NCBI GenBank assembly: GCA_033439765.1
Contig: JAULSN010000003.1
Coordinates: 4,402,001-4,466,000 of the forward strand
Source of the DNA: Lasiosphaeria ovina
Lineage: Eukaryota > Ascomycota > Sordariomycetes > Sordariales > Lasiosphaeriaceae
Direction: 5' to 3'
Length of the DNA stretch: 64,000 bases
Positions 43,628 to 54,964 of the stretch are shown here, one piece after another. Under the pieces are notes generated by a model. The model worked only from the letters and a program-made list of their open reading frames with translations. It did not search any database and was not told the DNA's origin. Numbering within the stretch: position 1 is the first letter of the stretch; each line of letters begins with the position of its first letter. The position numbers and the translations under genes are program-made.

Positions 43628-45188
43628 ATGTTTACCCCAGCCCGCGCAGCTCTCAGATACGCCGTCATATTCGCTCTTTTGGCGCAGGCGCAGGCGCAGG
43701 CGCACGCCGCCGCACCAGCACAACACCAACAATGCCCGTCCTCGACTCCCGTGGCGCTGAGACAGGACGCCGCGGGCGCCGAGGGGGCGTGCAGGTTGCC
43801 CGTGGACGACGAAGCGGGGCCGCTGCCGCTGAGCTGGTCGCCGTGGACGCACCGGCCGGACTGCATCTACGCGCGCAGCGGCGCTGGAACCAAGTACTGC
43901 GCCTTCAGCAACTCGCGGCACGGCGCGCGGGGCGTGAGCATCGTGACGACGCCCGAGACGGCGGCCGACGTGCTCGGCATGCTCGACCAGCACGTGGGCA
44001 CGACGGAGCCCCTGCCGGACAACAGCACCACGGGGCGGGAGCGGGAGCGGCAGCGGCAGGCGGCGTTCCGCATCGTCGACGTGCCGGGCAAGGGCAAGGG
44101 CGTGGTGGCGGCGCGGCGCATCGCGCAGCACGACGAGGTCATGCTCGACTACGCGGCGCTGCTGGTCGACATGGCGTTTGCCACTGACGTGCCGGCGTGG
44201 ACGGGGTACCGCGTGCTGCACACTGCCGCGGCGCAGCTTGCGGACCCTGCCAGTGTGCTCGGCCTCGGCCAGAGCAGCGGCCAGGCGGCCGACCCGCTCG
44301 AGAACGTGCTGCGCACCAATGCCTTCCATACGATCCTCGGCGGGCAGCCGCACATGGCTCTGTATCCGCTTGTTTCGGTACGGTTCCGTCTTTGGAACGT
44401 CCTGGCTTTAGTTCGGACATCCTCCCAGTTGGAAAGATATGCTGATATTGTGTCTGTGAGCAACCAGCGGATAAACCACGCGTGCAAGCCAAAGTCAGTT
44501 CTTTCTTTCCTCCCCCCTCCCCTCCTCTCACTAAGCACCCACTCCCTATTACCTACCTCACGCCATTCAACACGGCTCTGACGAGGTCTCGTGACTGCCG
44601 CATCAGCTCCTACACGCGCTTCATCCCGCAGAGCATCCAAGTCAGCGTGGGCGCGGCACGGGACATTGAGGCCGGGGAGGAGATCACCATCAGCTGTAAG
44701 TTTCGTCCAGCCATCCCTCTCACCCAACCGAAACCCAGTGACCAACAGCAACCCTAGATATCACGCTAGGGCAGACATCCGCCGAGCGGCACAAGGCGCT
44801 GCAGCAGTGGGGGTTTAACTGTACGTGCGCGCTGTGCACGGCAGGGACGGAAGCAGTCGCGGCGTCGGACGCGCGGCGGCGGCAGGTGGACGCGCTGCGC
44901 GGGCAAGCCGTCGAGGCGTTCCGGCGGAGGAAGCCGTACGAGGCGCTGCGGCTGACGCGACAAGTGCTCGGGCTGCTGCCGGCCGAGGAGCTGTTCCCGC
45001 TGTACAGCGAGCAGTACGAGAACATGGCGCGCATCTACTGGGTGCTGCAGGATATGGAACGTGCCGAGGAGAACGCGCGCCTCTCGCTCGACGTGCTGGC
45101 GCGCCAGGGATACATCGACAGCGTCACACCGGGCCACCTCGACATGCTGTGGCGCCAGTTTGAGCGGGAGAGGACCGAGGAGCAGTAG
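43628..45188 (+). CDS. SET-domain protein with N-terminal signal peptide
   Basis: Four exons: 43628-44377, 44468-44493, 44607-44695 and 44758-45188. Introns are 90, 113 and 62 bp. Exon 2 is 26 bp and encodes the SET motif RINHACKPN. The protein is 431 aa. Residues 1-28 look like a signal peptide with an AQ repeat (ALLAQAQAQAHA). The SET domain spans about 146-295: FRIVDVPGKGKGVVAARRI, RINHACKPN, and GEEITISY at the exon 3/4 junction. A post-SET-like CTCALC follows. The C-terminal 120 residues are helical, TPR-like (EALRLTRQVLGLLP, YENMARIYWVLQDMERAEENARLSL), the layout of SMYD-like methyltransferases. SET enzymes methylate lysines with S-adenosylmethionine. A secretory signal on a SET protein is unusual. 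Confidence 0.83.
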
Positions 45189-45341
45189 TTAAGGCGCCGA
45201 TCTTTCGTAGTTGTGGGGATTATAGACTAGAACTGAGAAGAATGAATTCCTTGGCTCTGCGAATCTGTGAGGCTGTTACAGCAAGACCAAGAAGCGAACG
45301 CGGGCAGTCCATTTTGCTCCAGCTTTCCCACGCTATCGCTA

Positions 45342-45493
45342 TCACAGACTAAACTCCAGCCTGTTGCCCGCAAAGTCTCGAGCAAAGAACCTGGTCGGGT
45401 ACTCGACGCCCTTGGAACCTATCCAGCCCAGCACATCAGACTTGTCAGCATGGCACACACGTTCGACCTAAATCGACACACAACCCCCGAGCC

Positions 45494-45532
<39 letters not shown>

Positions 45533-46010
45533 GAGCACTAACCCGAACTCTCGCCGCCCGGGCGATCACACTCCGACGGCGCGGCCTCGCCGCCGGCACT
45601 AAAATGGTCCCAGACGCGCTGCTGGAGCTTTGCGAGCAGCTCTGGGCTCTCGACGCGGAAGCAGGGGTGGTTGCGGGCTTGGCGGGCGGCGGGGGTGAAG
45701 TCTTCGTCGGGGCGGCCAAAGGCGACGTGCAGCTGCTGGCCCGAGGCGGCGATGTCGAACCAGGCCAGGCTGTCGCGCTGGGCGGCGGGTACGGGGCGCG
45801 CGGCGAGGCCCAGCGTCGAGCCGTAGAATTCCTGCGCGGCCGGCAAAGTGCCGGGCGGCACGATGATGTTCACCTGCTCTCGGTCTGCGTGTCAGCGGTC
45901 GGGCTGTCTAGGCATATGTATTGTGATTATACACCTGCCGGGCATGCTCAGTGAGGGGAAGAATAAATAACACGAACGTGGTGGAGACCGGTGATCATGG
46001 TGAGGCTCAT
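45342..46010 (-). CDS. VOC/glyoxalase-fold protein
   Basis: Three exons: 46010-45978, 45873-45543 and 45418-45342. Introns are 104 bp (GTTCGT...GCAG) and 124 bp (GTTAGT...GATAG). The second intron contains a GACA microsatellite. The protein is 146 aa. It starts MSLTMITGLHHVNIIVPPG, the first beta strand of the vicinal-oxygen-chelate fold with a His ligand. AAQEFYGSTLGL, QLHVAFG and the C-terminal FFARDFAGNRLEFSL with the Glu ligand position follow. The fold serves glyoxalase I, dioxygenases and resistance proteins; the substrate cannot be told from the sequence. All exon joins were chosen by consensus splice sites and phase. The last exon is needed to complete the fold. Confidence 0.83.
45494..45531. 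repeat. GACA tetranucleotide microsatellite inside an intron
   Basis: About nine and a half perfect GACA units lie in intron 2 of the VOC-fold gene, a few bases downstream of the donor in the gene's direction. Confidence 0.9.
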
Positions 46011-46405
46011 TTGCTGGTTTTCTTGTAATGACTGGGTCGGTCGACTCGTTTCCTTCTGAAGCGCAGGGCGAGGACTGAGGTGTGCGGATGGGGCACCCGC
46101 AGCTAACCCGCGCTCCGGTGCCGGTCTGTCGGCACAAGGACTCCGGGTGGGGGTTGCCAGCGGTATGCGGGGTCACTTATGGAACCCTGACACACCCTGG
46201 TGACGCCATTGGAGAACGATTTCTCGTGACGATGGCCTCTATCGACGACAGCCCTGCATGTTGTCCATCACTGGGGGCAACAATGTAATAATTAGGTAGT
46301 TTGTTCAGCATGGAGGCACACAGCTGTAATTAAGTTCCCTACTAACAACTATAAGGTGAGTCAGTCTCAAAGGTCCAGTCTACAACTCTGCTGACCGCAG
46401 TCCGT
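46011..46405. other. Intergenic
   Basis: Promoter of the VOC-fold gene and 3' flank of the Sec14-like gene. No gene was seen. Confidence 0.5.
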
Positions 46406-47527
46406 CTACGTGAGCAGCGGTCCCTTGGCAGAACCCTTGAGCTCCGCCGCCTTTCCACCATACTCGGCTGGCAACTGCTCTCCCAGACCCTTGACCTTGC
46501 TGTCGGCAAACTCGCTGGCCAGGTTTCCGCCGTTGGACATAGGGTGGAACTTCTTGGCCGTCTTGGGCGCCACAAAGAGCTTGATGAAGGAATACAAAAA
46601 GCCCATGATGGCCGGGACGTTGACGAAGAACTTCTCCTTGAGGAGCTCCGGGTAATTCTGCGCAAAGACCTTGATGGTCTCGGAGCTGGCCGACTTGACG
46701 TGCGGCGACTGGCGGAGAAAGCTGATGGACTTGTAGTCGTGCACCTGCGTGATCTTGTACGGGTCATTCTCAGCCGTAATGGGCTTGACTGCAGAAGAGA
46801 GGGACAGCTCCTGCAGAGCGAGTTCCATAAGCGCCACCCGCCACTCGATGAATCTAATAATAACGCACTTGTTAGCTCGACTTGCTGAGATAAGCCACCA
46901 TGCCGGCAGAGAAAATATCAAAACGTACTCTTCTAGCTTGCCAAAGGTCTCGTCGACCGACTTAGTGGCGCCATAGATGTTCCACGTGAAGACTTCCTTG
47001 CTGTCGGGCTCATCTCCGCCGTACGCCGTCACAAATCCCAGGCCCTCGAACTTGACCGAGTCATGGGCCTTCTTCAACAGCTCGAGTGGTTTCGTCTTGG
47101 CCCGCCACTCCAACGTCTTGGTGAGCTGATCCGTGGCTTTGGCCAGGTCGCCATCGTTGGCGTTGAGGTACTTTTGGAGGACAATCTGAGTGGGGACATG
47201 GGTCTCTGGGTCGCTGAGAGTAACGCCCCAAATCTCGCCGTGGCCGGCGGATGCGGCGACAGATTTGGCGACGGTCCACAGCTGGGCAATTGGCGTTAGC
47301 TCCGGAGTTACCTTGTCGGTTTCCGGGGCCACGGTGTCCGCTGCGGCAACTGGGGCAGCTGGGGCAGCTGGAGGAGCCGCTGGAGCTGCTGACACAGCTG
47401 GAGCTGCAGGCGCTGACACAGCGTCTGCGACTGCTGGAGTCTCCAGGTCCTTGGGCTTTTCAGCCGGCACCGCGTCGGGCGCAGCAGCTGCAACCTCGGC
47501 GGCGGGTTTGGTCTCTGGCTCGCTCAT
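46406..47527 (-). CDS. Sec14/CRAL-TRIO phosphatidylinositol transfer protein, SFH5-like
   Basis: Exons are 47527-46929 and 46853-46406. The 75-bp intron (GTACGT...TTAG) joins KLEE to FIEWR. The protein is 348 aa. Residues 1-75 are Ala/Pro-rich and disordered. A CRAL-TRIO N-terminal region follows (IVLQKYLNANDGDLAKATDQLTKTLEWRAK). Then comes the lipid-binding domain: GLGFVTAYG, VFTWNIYGATKS, ALMELALQEL, QVHDYKSISFLR and VFAQNYPELLKEKFFVNVPAIMGFLYSFIKLFVAPKTAKKF, the last two being strong Sec14 signatures. GLGEQLPAEYGG is the terminal family motif. The layout matches fungal SFH5 proteins, which carry phosphatidylinositol (and in yeast heme) between membranes. The family is certain; the SFH5 subgroup is likely. 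Confidence 0.9.
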   Translation of the reverse strand: MSEPETKPAAEVAAAAPDAVPAEKPKDLETPAVADAVSAPAAPAVSAAPAAPPAAPAAPVAAADTVAPETDKVTPELTPIAQLWTVAKSVAASAGHGEIWGVTLSDPETHVPTQIVLQKYLNANDGDLAKATDQLTKTLEWRAKTKPLELLKKAHDSVKFEGLGFVTAYGGDEPDSKEVFTWNIYGATKSVDETFGKLEEYVLIFSLPAWWLISASRANKCVIIRFIEWRVALMELALQELSLSSAVKPITAENDPYKITQVHDYKSISFLRQSPHVKSASSETIKVFAQNYPELLKEKFFVNVPAIMGFLYSFIKLFVAPKTAKKFHPMSNGGNLASEFADSKVKGLGEQLPAEYGGKAAELKGSAKGPLLT

Positions 47528-49077
47528 TGTGTCTTGCGTTGGCTGCGAAATGGAAGCTCAGCACACGTGGTCGAGATTGAGTTTCTTGTCGAGACGGCAA
47601 CCGGGCGACGGATGCGTGATGGATTGAGGAAAGTTTGTGGAGACGGATTTTAGCCCGTTATCGTTATCGGTTGCCCCACCACCCGCCTTGTGCTTTTAAT
47701 TATTAGCGCGATACGGATACTGTGCCACTGTAACAGGCCCTTTCTCATCCTTCATCTGATATTTCCGAGACAAGGGCGCATGATCTGAATCAATGCCTCC
47801 AGGTCATCTAATTGTCGTTACTCTTACTTTAAGGTGGGCTGTTCTCACCAGGGCAGGGCTTCTTCCCCCACCTGTTTTTGGCGGTGCATTCACCGCCTGC
47901 AGCCCTGTATGTAGCCGTTGGTCTCGCAGCTGGGTTGTTCCTGGCGACCCGAGGCGGGTCGTTCCTGCTGCCCCGTACATACGAGCCCACCCGGACGGAC
48001 ACCACTGGGACATGGATCGTTGCGAAAGGCCTGGACAGCCAACAGATCAATTGAATGTAAGACAAGCTGCCGTTGAACCGGTGAAGCGGTATGCGCCGAT
48101 GGAGAATAGACGCCGCGGAGATTGCCGAATGGACGTTCCTGTTGGTACTGTAGTTAGTTCCTTTGTTGGGGTGTCGGCTCGCCGCCCTCCAAAGATCTAT
48201 GGCTCTCTATTCGTATCGCAGGCGTAAAGCAGGCGTAAGGCGAGCGTAAGGCACAGGCCACGATGACAGCGGTGGATCGCAGATCATCTGAAACCGCAAG
48301 AAGCGGGGCAGTGAATACGTGGTGGTGTGGCAGCAGTTCGCCGACATGGAGCGGGTAATGCCTTGAATCGTTACTACAGAGTACTAGCACCCGGTATTGA
48401 CCCTTGAAATAATCCGTCAAGCATTAAAAATACCTTGTAATAACCTTCTTCAATCCCCTGGCGTAGATCGCAAAAGGAGGTCACAGACTGGGAATATTAC
48501 AGGGTTTTCGAGGTATAGCCGGTTGATTATTTACCGTGTAATGGTGTAAGGCTTCCAATGGAATAAGCTCCTGTGGCGGTGGCATTGAGGATGTGGGAAG
48601 CTGTGCCTCTCGGCGCCCCCATTTGTGCCTTTCGTTGCCGCTGAGTGCTATTGTCAGATTGTGTGCGCCGTCATGCTAATTGCTTGTCAGACTCGAATGC
48701 CGGGATGTTCGGATTGGCACCGAGAAAGAACGGTTTCCCAATGCAGTGGGAAATCACGAAGCTGTGAAGACTCAACAACAGTAAGTCGAACAGAGAAGAT
48801 ATGTAGTAGTTTTTGTACACTTTACAATGAAATTATCTTGGAACCTCTAGTATCCTTTGGTATACGCTGAAAATGAGGACTGAATGGAAGCCCAAAAAAA
48901 TACTCCGGCCTACCTATGCCCAGGCGATTTCCCCAACACCGAGACCGAGATAAAAAGGGGTGGACGAATGACAAAATATTGCCCCGCACCGACCGTAAAC
49001 AAACACTGTAGCGTAGCACCGTAGTACTGTACTCCGCATCCGTACTCTTGACAGCACATGCATCTCGCGCAGGCTGC
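47528..49077. other. 1.55-kb intergenic
   Basis: Promoter flank of the Sec14-like gene and 3' flank of the next minus-strand gene. The region 48400-48870 is AT-rich. No gene was recognised on either strand. Confidence 0.45.
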
Positions 49078-50031
49078 TCACTGGAAGAGGATGGCCATCT
49101 CGGTGCCCTTCGACGACGACTTGCTGCCCAGGAACTGCTTCAGCCAGCACTGCGGGCCGGGGTTGAAGGCGACGGCGACGCAGCCGTCGAGGTTCGCGCA
49201 GGCCTTGATGCAGTCGGGCATGTTGAAGATGGTCTCGTTGGTCTTGCCGAACGGCGCCGTCTGGTCGCCGAACGCGTAGTTGACGTCGCAGTACCGCGCA
49301 AAGGTCAGCGTCCCGCGCACCGCCGTCGAGATGGTGAAGTTGAGCCCCTCGGCGCCCGGGCACTCGAGCGTCACGTCGCCCAGGTCCGACTCTATTGTCG
49401 TCGTCGCGGGCGACGGCACCGTTGTCGCCGCCTTCGTGCTGCTCGTCGCCGTCCCTGTCGAGGAAGTCCCGGTACTCGCCGTCGCTACTGCCGTCGCCGA
49501 ACCCGACGTCGTGCTCGGGAGGGACGCCGTCGTCGTCCCTGTTCCGGTTGCCTGTGGACTGGCAACCGCCGCTTGCGCGCTAAACCGTTGCAACTCCCGT
49601 CAGTCTCTGGCGCGCACGAGAAAGAGAAGAAAGAGCGGCAGTCCGTACCTCGAGTTGCCCGCTGTCTTGATGCTCCCCGACGCCACTGCCCCCAATATCC
49701 CAGCAAGCACTGCGATTACAAGGACCCCGACGATGACAAACCACGTGATTTTGCGCTTCCACCAAGGGCGGTAGTTTCCAGGGAGGTCTGTCATGGGCTC
49801 GCTTGGCGCGAATTGCGACTGGTACGGCGGCACGTTGACCGGGTGGTGGTGGCTCCATCCCGGCGGAGAGGACGGCGCAAGGGAGTGGATTTGCTGGCCT
49901 GCCGGCTTCGGTTCTGTGTGGTACGTGACCACCTCGGGGTAGCTGTTCTCGGTCGGTATGAGGCCATCAGAATAGCCGCCCTGCTGACCGCCCTGCTGAT
50001 GTGCCTGGGGGTATAAAGGCTTTCCTGCCAT
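49078..50031 (-). CDS. Single-pass membrane protein with cysteine-rich PAN-like ectodomain
   Basis: Exons are 50031-49649 and 49579-49078. The 69-bp intron (GTACGG...TTTAG) gives 294 aa. Residues 1-94 are cytoplasmic, Pro/Gln-rich, ending WWKRK. Residues 95-118 form the membrane helix (ITWFVIVGVLVIAVLAGILGAV). A Ser/Thr/Ala-rich stalk of about 55 residues, probably O-glycosylated, follows. The C-terminal 100 residues hold five Cys (LECPG, RYCDV, MPDCIKACANLDGC, PQCWL) in an arrangement resembling PAN/Apple or WSC modules, with the PDCIKAC-x4-GC core. Such proteins sit in the plasma membrane facing the wall and may bind glycans. No signalling motif was recognised in the tail. Confidence 0.8.
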
Positions 50032-52349
50032 GTCGTCGACGTCGCGAGTTTCGACGGCGCTGCCGCAGGTGGTGCACAGTTGTTGATGCTGGCGAGGTGA
50101 CGGTCACGGGGGTGGAAGGAGAAGCTGGCGAGGGAAGGAGGGCCACCGGCGCTTTTGTCCGAAAGACCATGGGGGCCAGGATTTAGCATTGTCGACCGTT
50201 GCGGAGAGAAGGCTCTCATCCTCCACAATTATCCCTGCACGATGGCACGGTCGGTTGCGACGGGACGGCCGGTAGGTAGTGTACTGGGAGTTAGGTAGCT
50301 ATGCGGCGTGCTAGCCTACCTGGTGGGTAGCGCAGCGGATAGTGGACTAGGTGTATGTACTGTATACTACTTACTGTACTGAGTAAGTACAGTACGCCTT
50401 GGATGCACAGCCGTTCTGGGTTGTCTCTGACTCTCCGTCTGGCCGGACGGAGTACCCAGGTCGGAGCCGGTCACGATCCCCGGCTGTTGGTGGTACCCCC
50501 AAGCCAACAAGCGCAAAACGGGAAAGAAGAAAATACCACCGTCGGGCGCTGATTGGGCCAAAACATTCTTCAGGTCGCAGCGCCCTGGGCCCCGCGCCCA
50601 CGCGAACTGGAATTGACTGCTAGCTCGGTGAGATGGTGCTATTCTCGTAAGCCAAACACGATGGTTGGAGGGAGGCAAAGTCCAATCGGTACGGAGTATC
50701 CGCAGAGCCATTTTACCCAGACAAAAAAGGGAAGCAGGGGTGGGTGGGGGACCAGAGCGCTTAAGTCGCCTAAGGAAAGAGCGCGAAGGATTCTATCTCG
50801 CAAGCTCCAATCAGACTTGCAATTCGGCCCAGGGAACTAATCTCTGAAGGATTTTCAGAAAATGGCACAGCACTCAGCCGAGGAACCACTTACCACACGA
50901 ATGCTGATCGGAAACCTGGGTCGTCACAGCCTCCAGGGGTCAAGATTAAGGTACGCGCGTGACGGAAATCCGAATACGGAGTTACGCACACCTCGATTGA
51001 TGTGTCCTTTATTAACCTGACGACCCCGACCCCCCGGGCAGTCGCGCCGCAATGTGATAATCAACTGCAAACCTGCGGAACACCAACGACATGAAAATAA
51101 GGGGGCAGACTTAATTGGCCTGTTTTCTTGTTGTTGACCCGACTGCGCAACCACTCACTACTTGCCGCCCTACCTATCGCCATTGCGCAAATGTACGGTT
51201 CTTTCAGAAGAGCAAGGGCCGTACATTGCATGGCGACCGTCCTGGTCTGGGAACAGCGGTTGGCAACAGACGGCCCTTGACCCAGACAGCTCTTGAGCCA
51301 GATGGCCCCTGGCTCACCTAGACAGTTGATTGGCGCGTTGGTCGATGTTGTCGCGCCAGCTGAAGCGCGGATTGACTATTGGCGGCGCTTGTTGGTGAGG
51401 AATGGTCTAGCGAAAGAGTGAATCTCATGCGGCCAGATATTTGGCCTGCTTTATCTGCCCTGCGCGAAGACTCGTATCTTTAATGGCGGCGGTAAGGTTT
51501 GTAAGTCGGCCGGTATGAGTCAAGAGTTGTTATTGATATGAGAGGCGATGGTCTGAACCGCACCCATTCAAATTCAATGGATGGCAACGGCGGTCCGGTA
51601 TTATTCTGGTTGCTGGTATCGAGAAAACTGCGCCAAAGAGTGTCGATCCGAGGATGTAATGAGACTTCGAACGTAATTATTGCCTAATACTGGAAGCCCT
51701 TGAGTTTTCTGATCCATCCTTTGCACTTTCCAAGGACCCCTGAAGACGCCCGAATCCAAACATTAAAATCCTAGAATTAGAGGAACTTGCAGCGATCATT
51801 GTATAGTTGATGACAATAGTTAAAACTAGGTAAGCATTCTGTGTCACATAATTAATTAATCGGGTCTTTCTGTGCCTCCAGTCCTCGATATGTCCTACGA
51901 CTTTGGTCTTTCTAATGTTTCCAAGTTTTATTACTGTGAATAAGGAAACGGTCTTCAATAAAATCATGATTTGGTTGGTATTCTTAGAAACTACAGCCGG
52001 GACCTTATCATTAGGAAGCGCCTCTAATAATATCCTTAAACATCATAGTCGGAATACCCTTACTATCGTTATCCGCAGCCCTAACCCAAAGACAGGGGCA
52101 GCCGGCTTGGAGTCAAAGATTTTGATCATCTAGGTACTTTTGTTCTCGCATGTGAAACAACTTGAAGTGTGTCCGAGTCGACGCAAGGTCTCCAAAACAA
52201 AACCTTCTCAAAAGCAAATGATCGGGCAGACAAGGCCAAATCCCCGAGGGGGGTGCGACACACCATCATGGCTTCACGACTCTACTGGCTGTTGTTTCCA
52301 TTGGCTCCAGCTGTTATTTCGACATAGCTGATTGGCGATGCCCACACGC
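50032..52349. other. 2.3-kb non-coding stretch with AT-rich decayed tract
   Basis: The left part is GC-balanced promoter flank of the membrane-protein gene. From about 51480 to 52140 the sequence is clearly AT-richer, with many TpA steps and short, stop-rich frames, as in repeat-induced-point-mutated relics. No identifiable parent element was seen. Confidence 0.45.
51480..52140. other. AT-rich, possibly RIP-degraded relic
   Basis: Base composition departs sharply from both flanks. TTAATTAATTAATC-type runs and TpA dinucleotides are common and no long frame survives. It borders the amidase pseudogene. This is interpreted as decayed duplicated or transposable DNA; no terminal repeats were identified. 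Confidence 0.35.
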
Positions 52350-54296
52350 CTTAATGCATTCCCGCTTCTTTTGACCTTCTGACCTTCACCGCCCCAGATG
52401 TTGCCCAGCTTCTTAGCAACCGAACCTTTACGTCGCTCCAGCTGACTAAGGAGTATCTGAGAAGGATTGCGCTTGACGACAAGTCTGGCCTCCAGCTCCA
52501 CGCCATGCTCGAGCTCACGCCGATAGACATTGTTCTTGGCATCGCGAATGAGAGGGACCTCGAGCGGTGGAATGGGATACTGCATAGTCCGCTGCACGGA
52601 ATTCCACTCATCATAAAGGTAAACGCTGGATATGGAGACATGCACTTGCTCAGTGCCACTGACACACTTGGCAGGGCAACATGGCAACCGACAGATCCCT
52701 GGGCATGAAGACAACCTCGGGAGCATACGCCATACAGAATGCCACGGCCAGCCGTGATGCCTTCATGGTGGAGAAGGCAAGGAAAGCCGGCATGATTGTG
52801 ATTGGAAAAGCCAATCTCGGGGTATGTGCTCCCCAAGTCCAATTATGGACCGATTTGTTGAACTCATAGCAGGAACTTAATGGCTTCAAGTATACTACCC
52901 TGAAAGAAGAAGAAGAAAAAAGAGGTTACAAACCTAGCATTGTGACTGACCGGGTGTTCCCAGGGACAACAACTTCAGCTTGGCGGCGAAACACTTTCAC
53001 CCTACGATCTGCAGCACCTCTGCGGGTCGGCGGCTGGACCGGCTGCTGCCGTAGCAGCCGGGTTTTCTCCTTTTGCTTTCGGGACGGAGCTCAAGGTTCT
53101 ATTAGCTGCCCTGCGTCGTTCACGGCTTTGTACGGGCTCAAAGTCTCCACGGGTCTGCTCTCGCGGAGTGGAATCCTTGCATCCTCGACCACTTTCGACT
53201 CGCCAGGCATTTTCGCAAAATCGGCGTGGGATATTGCAGCTCTGCCGACTGAGACCAGTGGTTATGACCCAGAAGATCCAGTAACGGCCGATTAGAAACC
53301 GCACGCCAAAAACTTTACCGCTTCTCTCGATGCCAGCTAGAACGACTTCAGGATCGGCGTGGCCGACAAAGAATGGTTCAGGTCCATCCTCCCAGGGTTT
53401 GTCGGCGACCAGGCAGACATTGGTGACGAAAAACAGGTATTTTTCACTTCTGTATCCCCGTGCAGCATGGTCTCACAACTCTTACAGATGTTCTCGCTGG
53501 CCTGGTTGCCGTCGCGGAAATGGGCAAGAGGGGGGCCACTATTGTCCAGGACGCAAAGATCAGAAGCGCGCCCCTCTCTGTGGGCCGGGTCCTAGAACTT
53601 ATAGGGAAAATCATACGTATTTAAATATTTCTCCCCTGTCAATCTGGCGTGGACTAACAAAGCGGACGAGCCAGGTCACGAAAATGGGGCGGGGTTTTGC
53701 GATGCCTGCAGCAAGCCTAGATGGCGTCACAGTCAAGTTTCTCAAGCAACTGATCAAATTCAATCGTGAACACCCGGAGCTGTCATACACCAGAGGTAAC
53801 CGGGACTCCTCTTTGACTTCGAACATCTCTGCCGTCAGCTCAAAATGCGACCGTCAGGAAACCCCGCTCAAGGATACCTTGAGTCGGCGCTCAATCAACA
53901 TCTCACTGAAGAGGAGTACAACGCGGCACTTCTAGGAGCAACAAAGATTGCTGTTGATGAGGGTATTGTCGAAGCTTTGGATAAGTACAACTTGGACGTG
54001 CTGGTCCTGCCGGCATGGACGGAAATGAGCATCTATGCGGCTTGGGCCCGTGAGTGACCTACAATTTTCGAACCAATCTTGAACTCTAACAAGGAGTTCC
54101 TCTGGGAAACAAATGCTAATCAAGATGCAGAAGCACCCACCGCCACGGTGCCGCTGGGCAAGTACCGGCATGGCAAGCCATATATGGCTTGGGATTTGTG
54201 GCACGCCGCTTTGACGACGAAAAGCTGCCTCAGATCATGAAACTCAACGAGAGCAGCTTCGCACCACGGTTTATCCCGAGTCGAATGCATTGAAAA
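52350..54296 (+). pseudogene. Amidase-signature family pseudogene
   Basis: The family is clear from pieces in several frames: PDVAQLLSNRTFTSLQL, LHGIPLIIK, GMKTTSGAYAIQNAT, KAGMIVIGKANLG (52362-52820), then GGETLSPYDLQHLCGSAAGP and GFSPFAFGTE (52970-53090). ALYGLKVSTGLLSRSG and FDSPGIFAKSAWDIA follow (53100-53260), and LVLPAWTEMSIYAAWA and ATVPLGKYRHGKPY (53980-54180). A one-base shift follows FGTE near 53090. In-frame TAG codons occur at 53293-53295 and 53338-53340. A frameshift follows GKPY near 54182. The Ser-rich catalytic signature (normally GSSxGS-like) reads CGSAAGP. Two introns are still recognisable (52619-52674 and about 52821-52870). It once encoded a hydrolase of linear amides and is not functional as it stands. 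Confidence 0.82.
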
Positions 54297-54964
54297 AGAT
54301 GGCAGAGGGTTCTGCCTCGAAGTTACCTAGGAGTGTTGTAGTAGGAAAAGACACGTTCGTTTCTAAACGAGTCGTAACATATACCGAGCATTGATCCGAT
54401 ATAGGGTCCGGGGTAACCGCCCACGGCAAGCAGTGCATTCCCCACAAACTTGTAATACCTGTCATTGTGTTTAATTTAACACAATGACGGCGCCGGGTAA
54501 TCCCGTTTTGGCAGTCGTGGAGCATATCGACACGACAGGGGTAAATAAGAGCACCTATTGATATTCAAGCTCATTTATCCACCGGATCAACCACTTCCTG
54601 TATGTTATATGGCTCTCTACAAACCGGCAGTGCAACTGCCGCAAGTCTGGGGACGTGTGGCGATGGAGATGGGCGCCCACGAGGCCACGCTCAACGCGGA
54701 CATCCCACCAATCTCGGCCAAGCTGGATATGGTGTTCTAATTTCCATAGCATGACCTACATGATGCCCAACCTGGAAAGGGAGACTTGCGGGCATTTAAG
54801 AATGTTCCAACGGTCTGCACGCCTACATCGGTCCTGCCATCCTTTACCCCCTGTTTTTACACTTCCTCGCATGGTGTCGTCGTGTCAACACAGACACCCA
54901 CTCCACACTCCACGGAAGCAACAACAATAAGCACAGCACCCGCTACCGGGTTCGCACAAGCAAG
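54297..54964. other. Intergenic with gene relic, promoter of DUF1996 copy 2
   Basis: It contains a short coding relic at 54580-54860 and a C/A-rich leader before the ATG at 54965. Nothing else was recognised. Confidence 0.45.
54580..54860 (+). pseudogene. Unidentified frameshifted coding relic
   Basis: Three frames in series give a coherent protein-like stretch: PQVWGRVAMEMGAHEATLNAD...KLDMVF, then NFHSMTYMMPNLE, then KGDLRAFKNVPTV. The joins would need two small indels near 54738 and 54778. I do not recognise the family. It could be the end of a larger lost gene. Confidence 0.3.
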
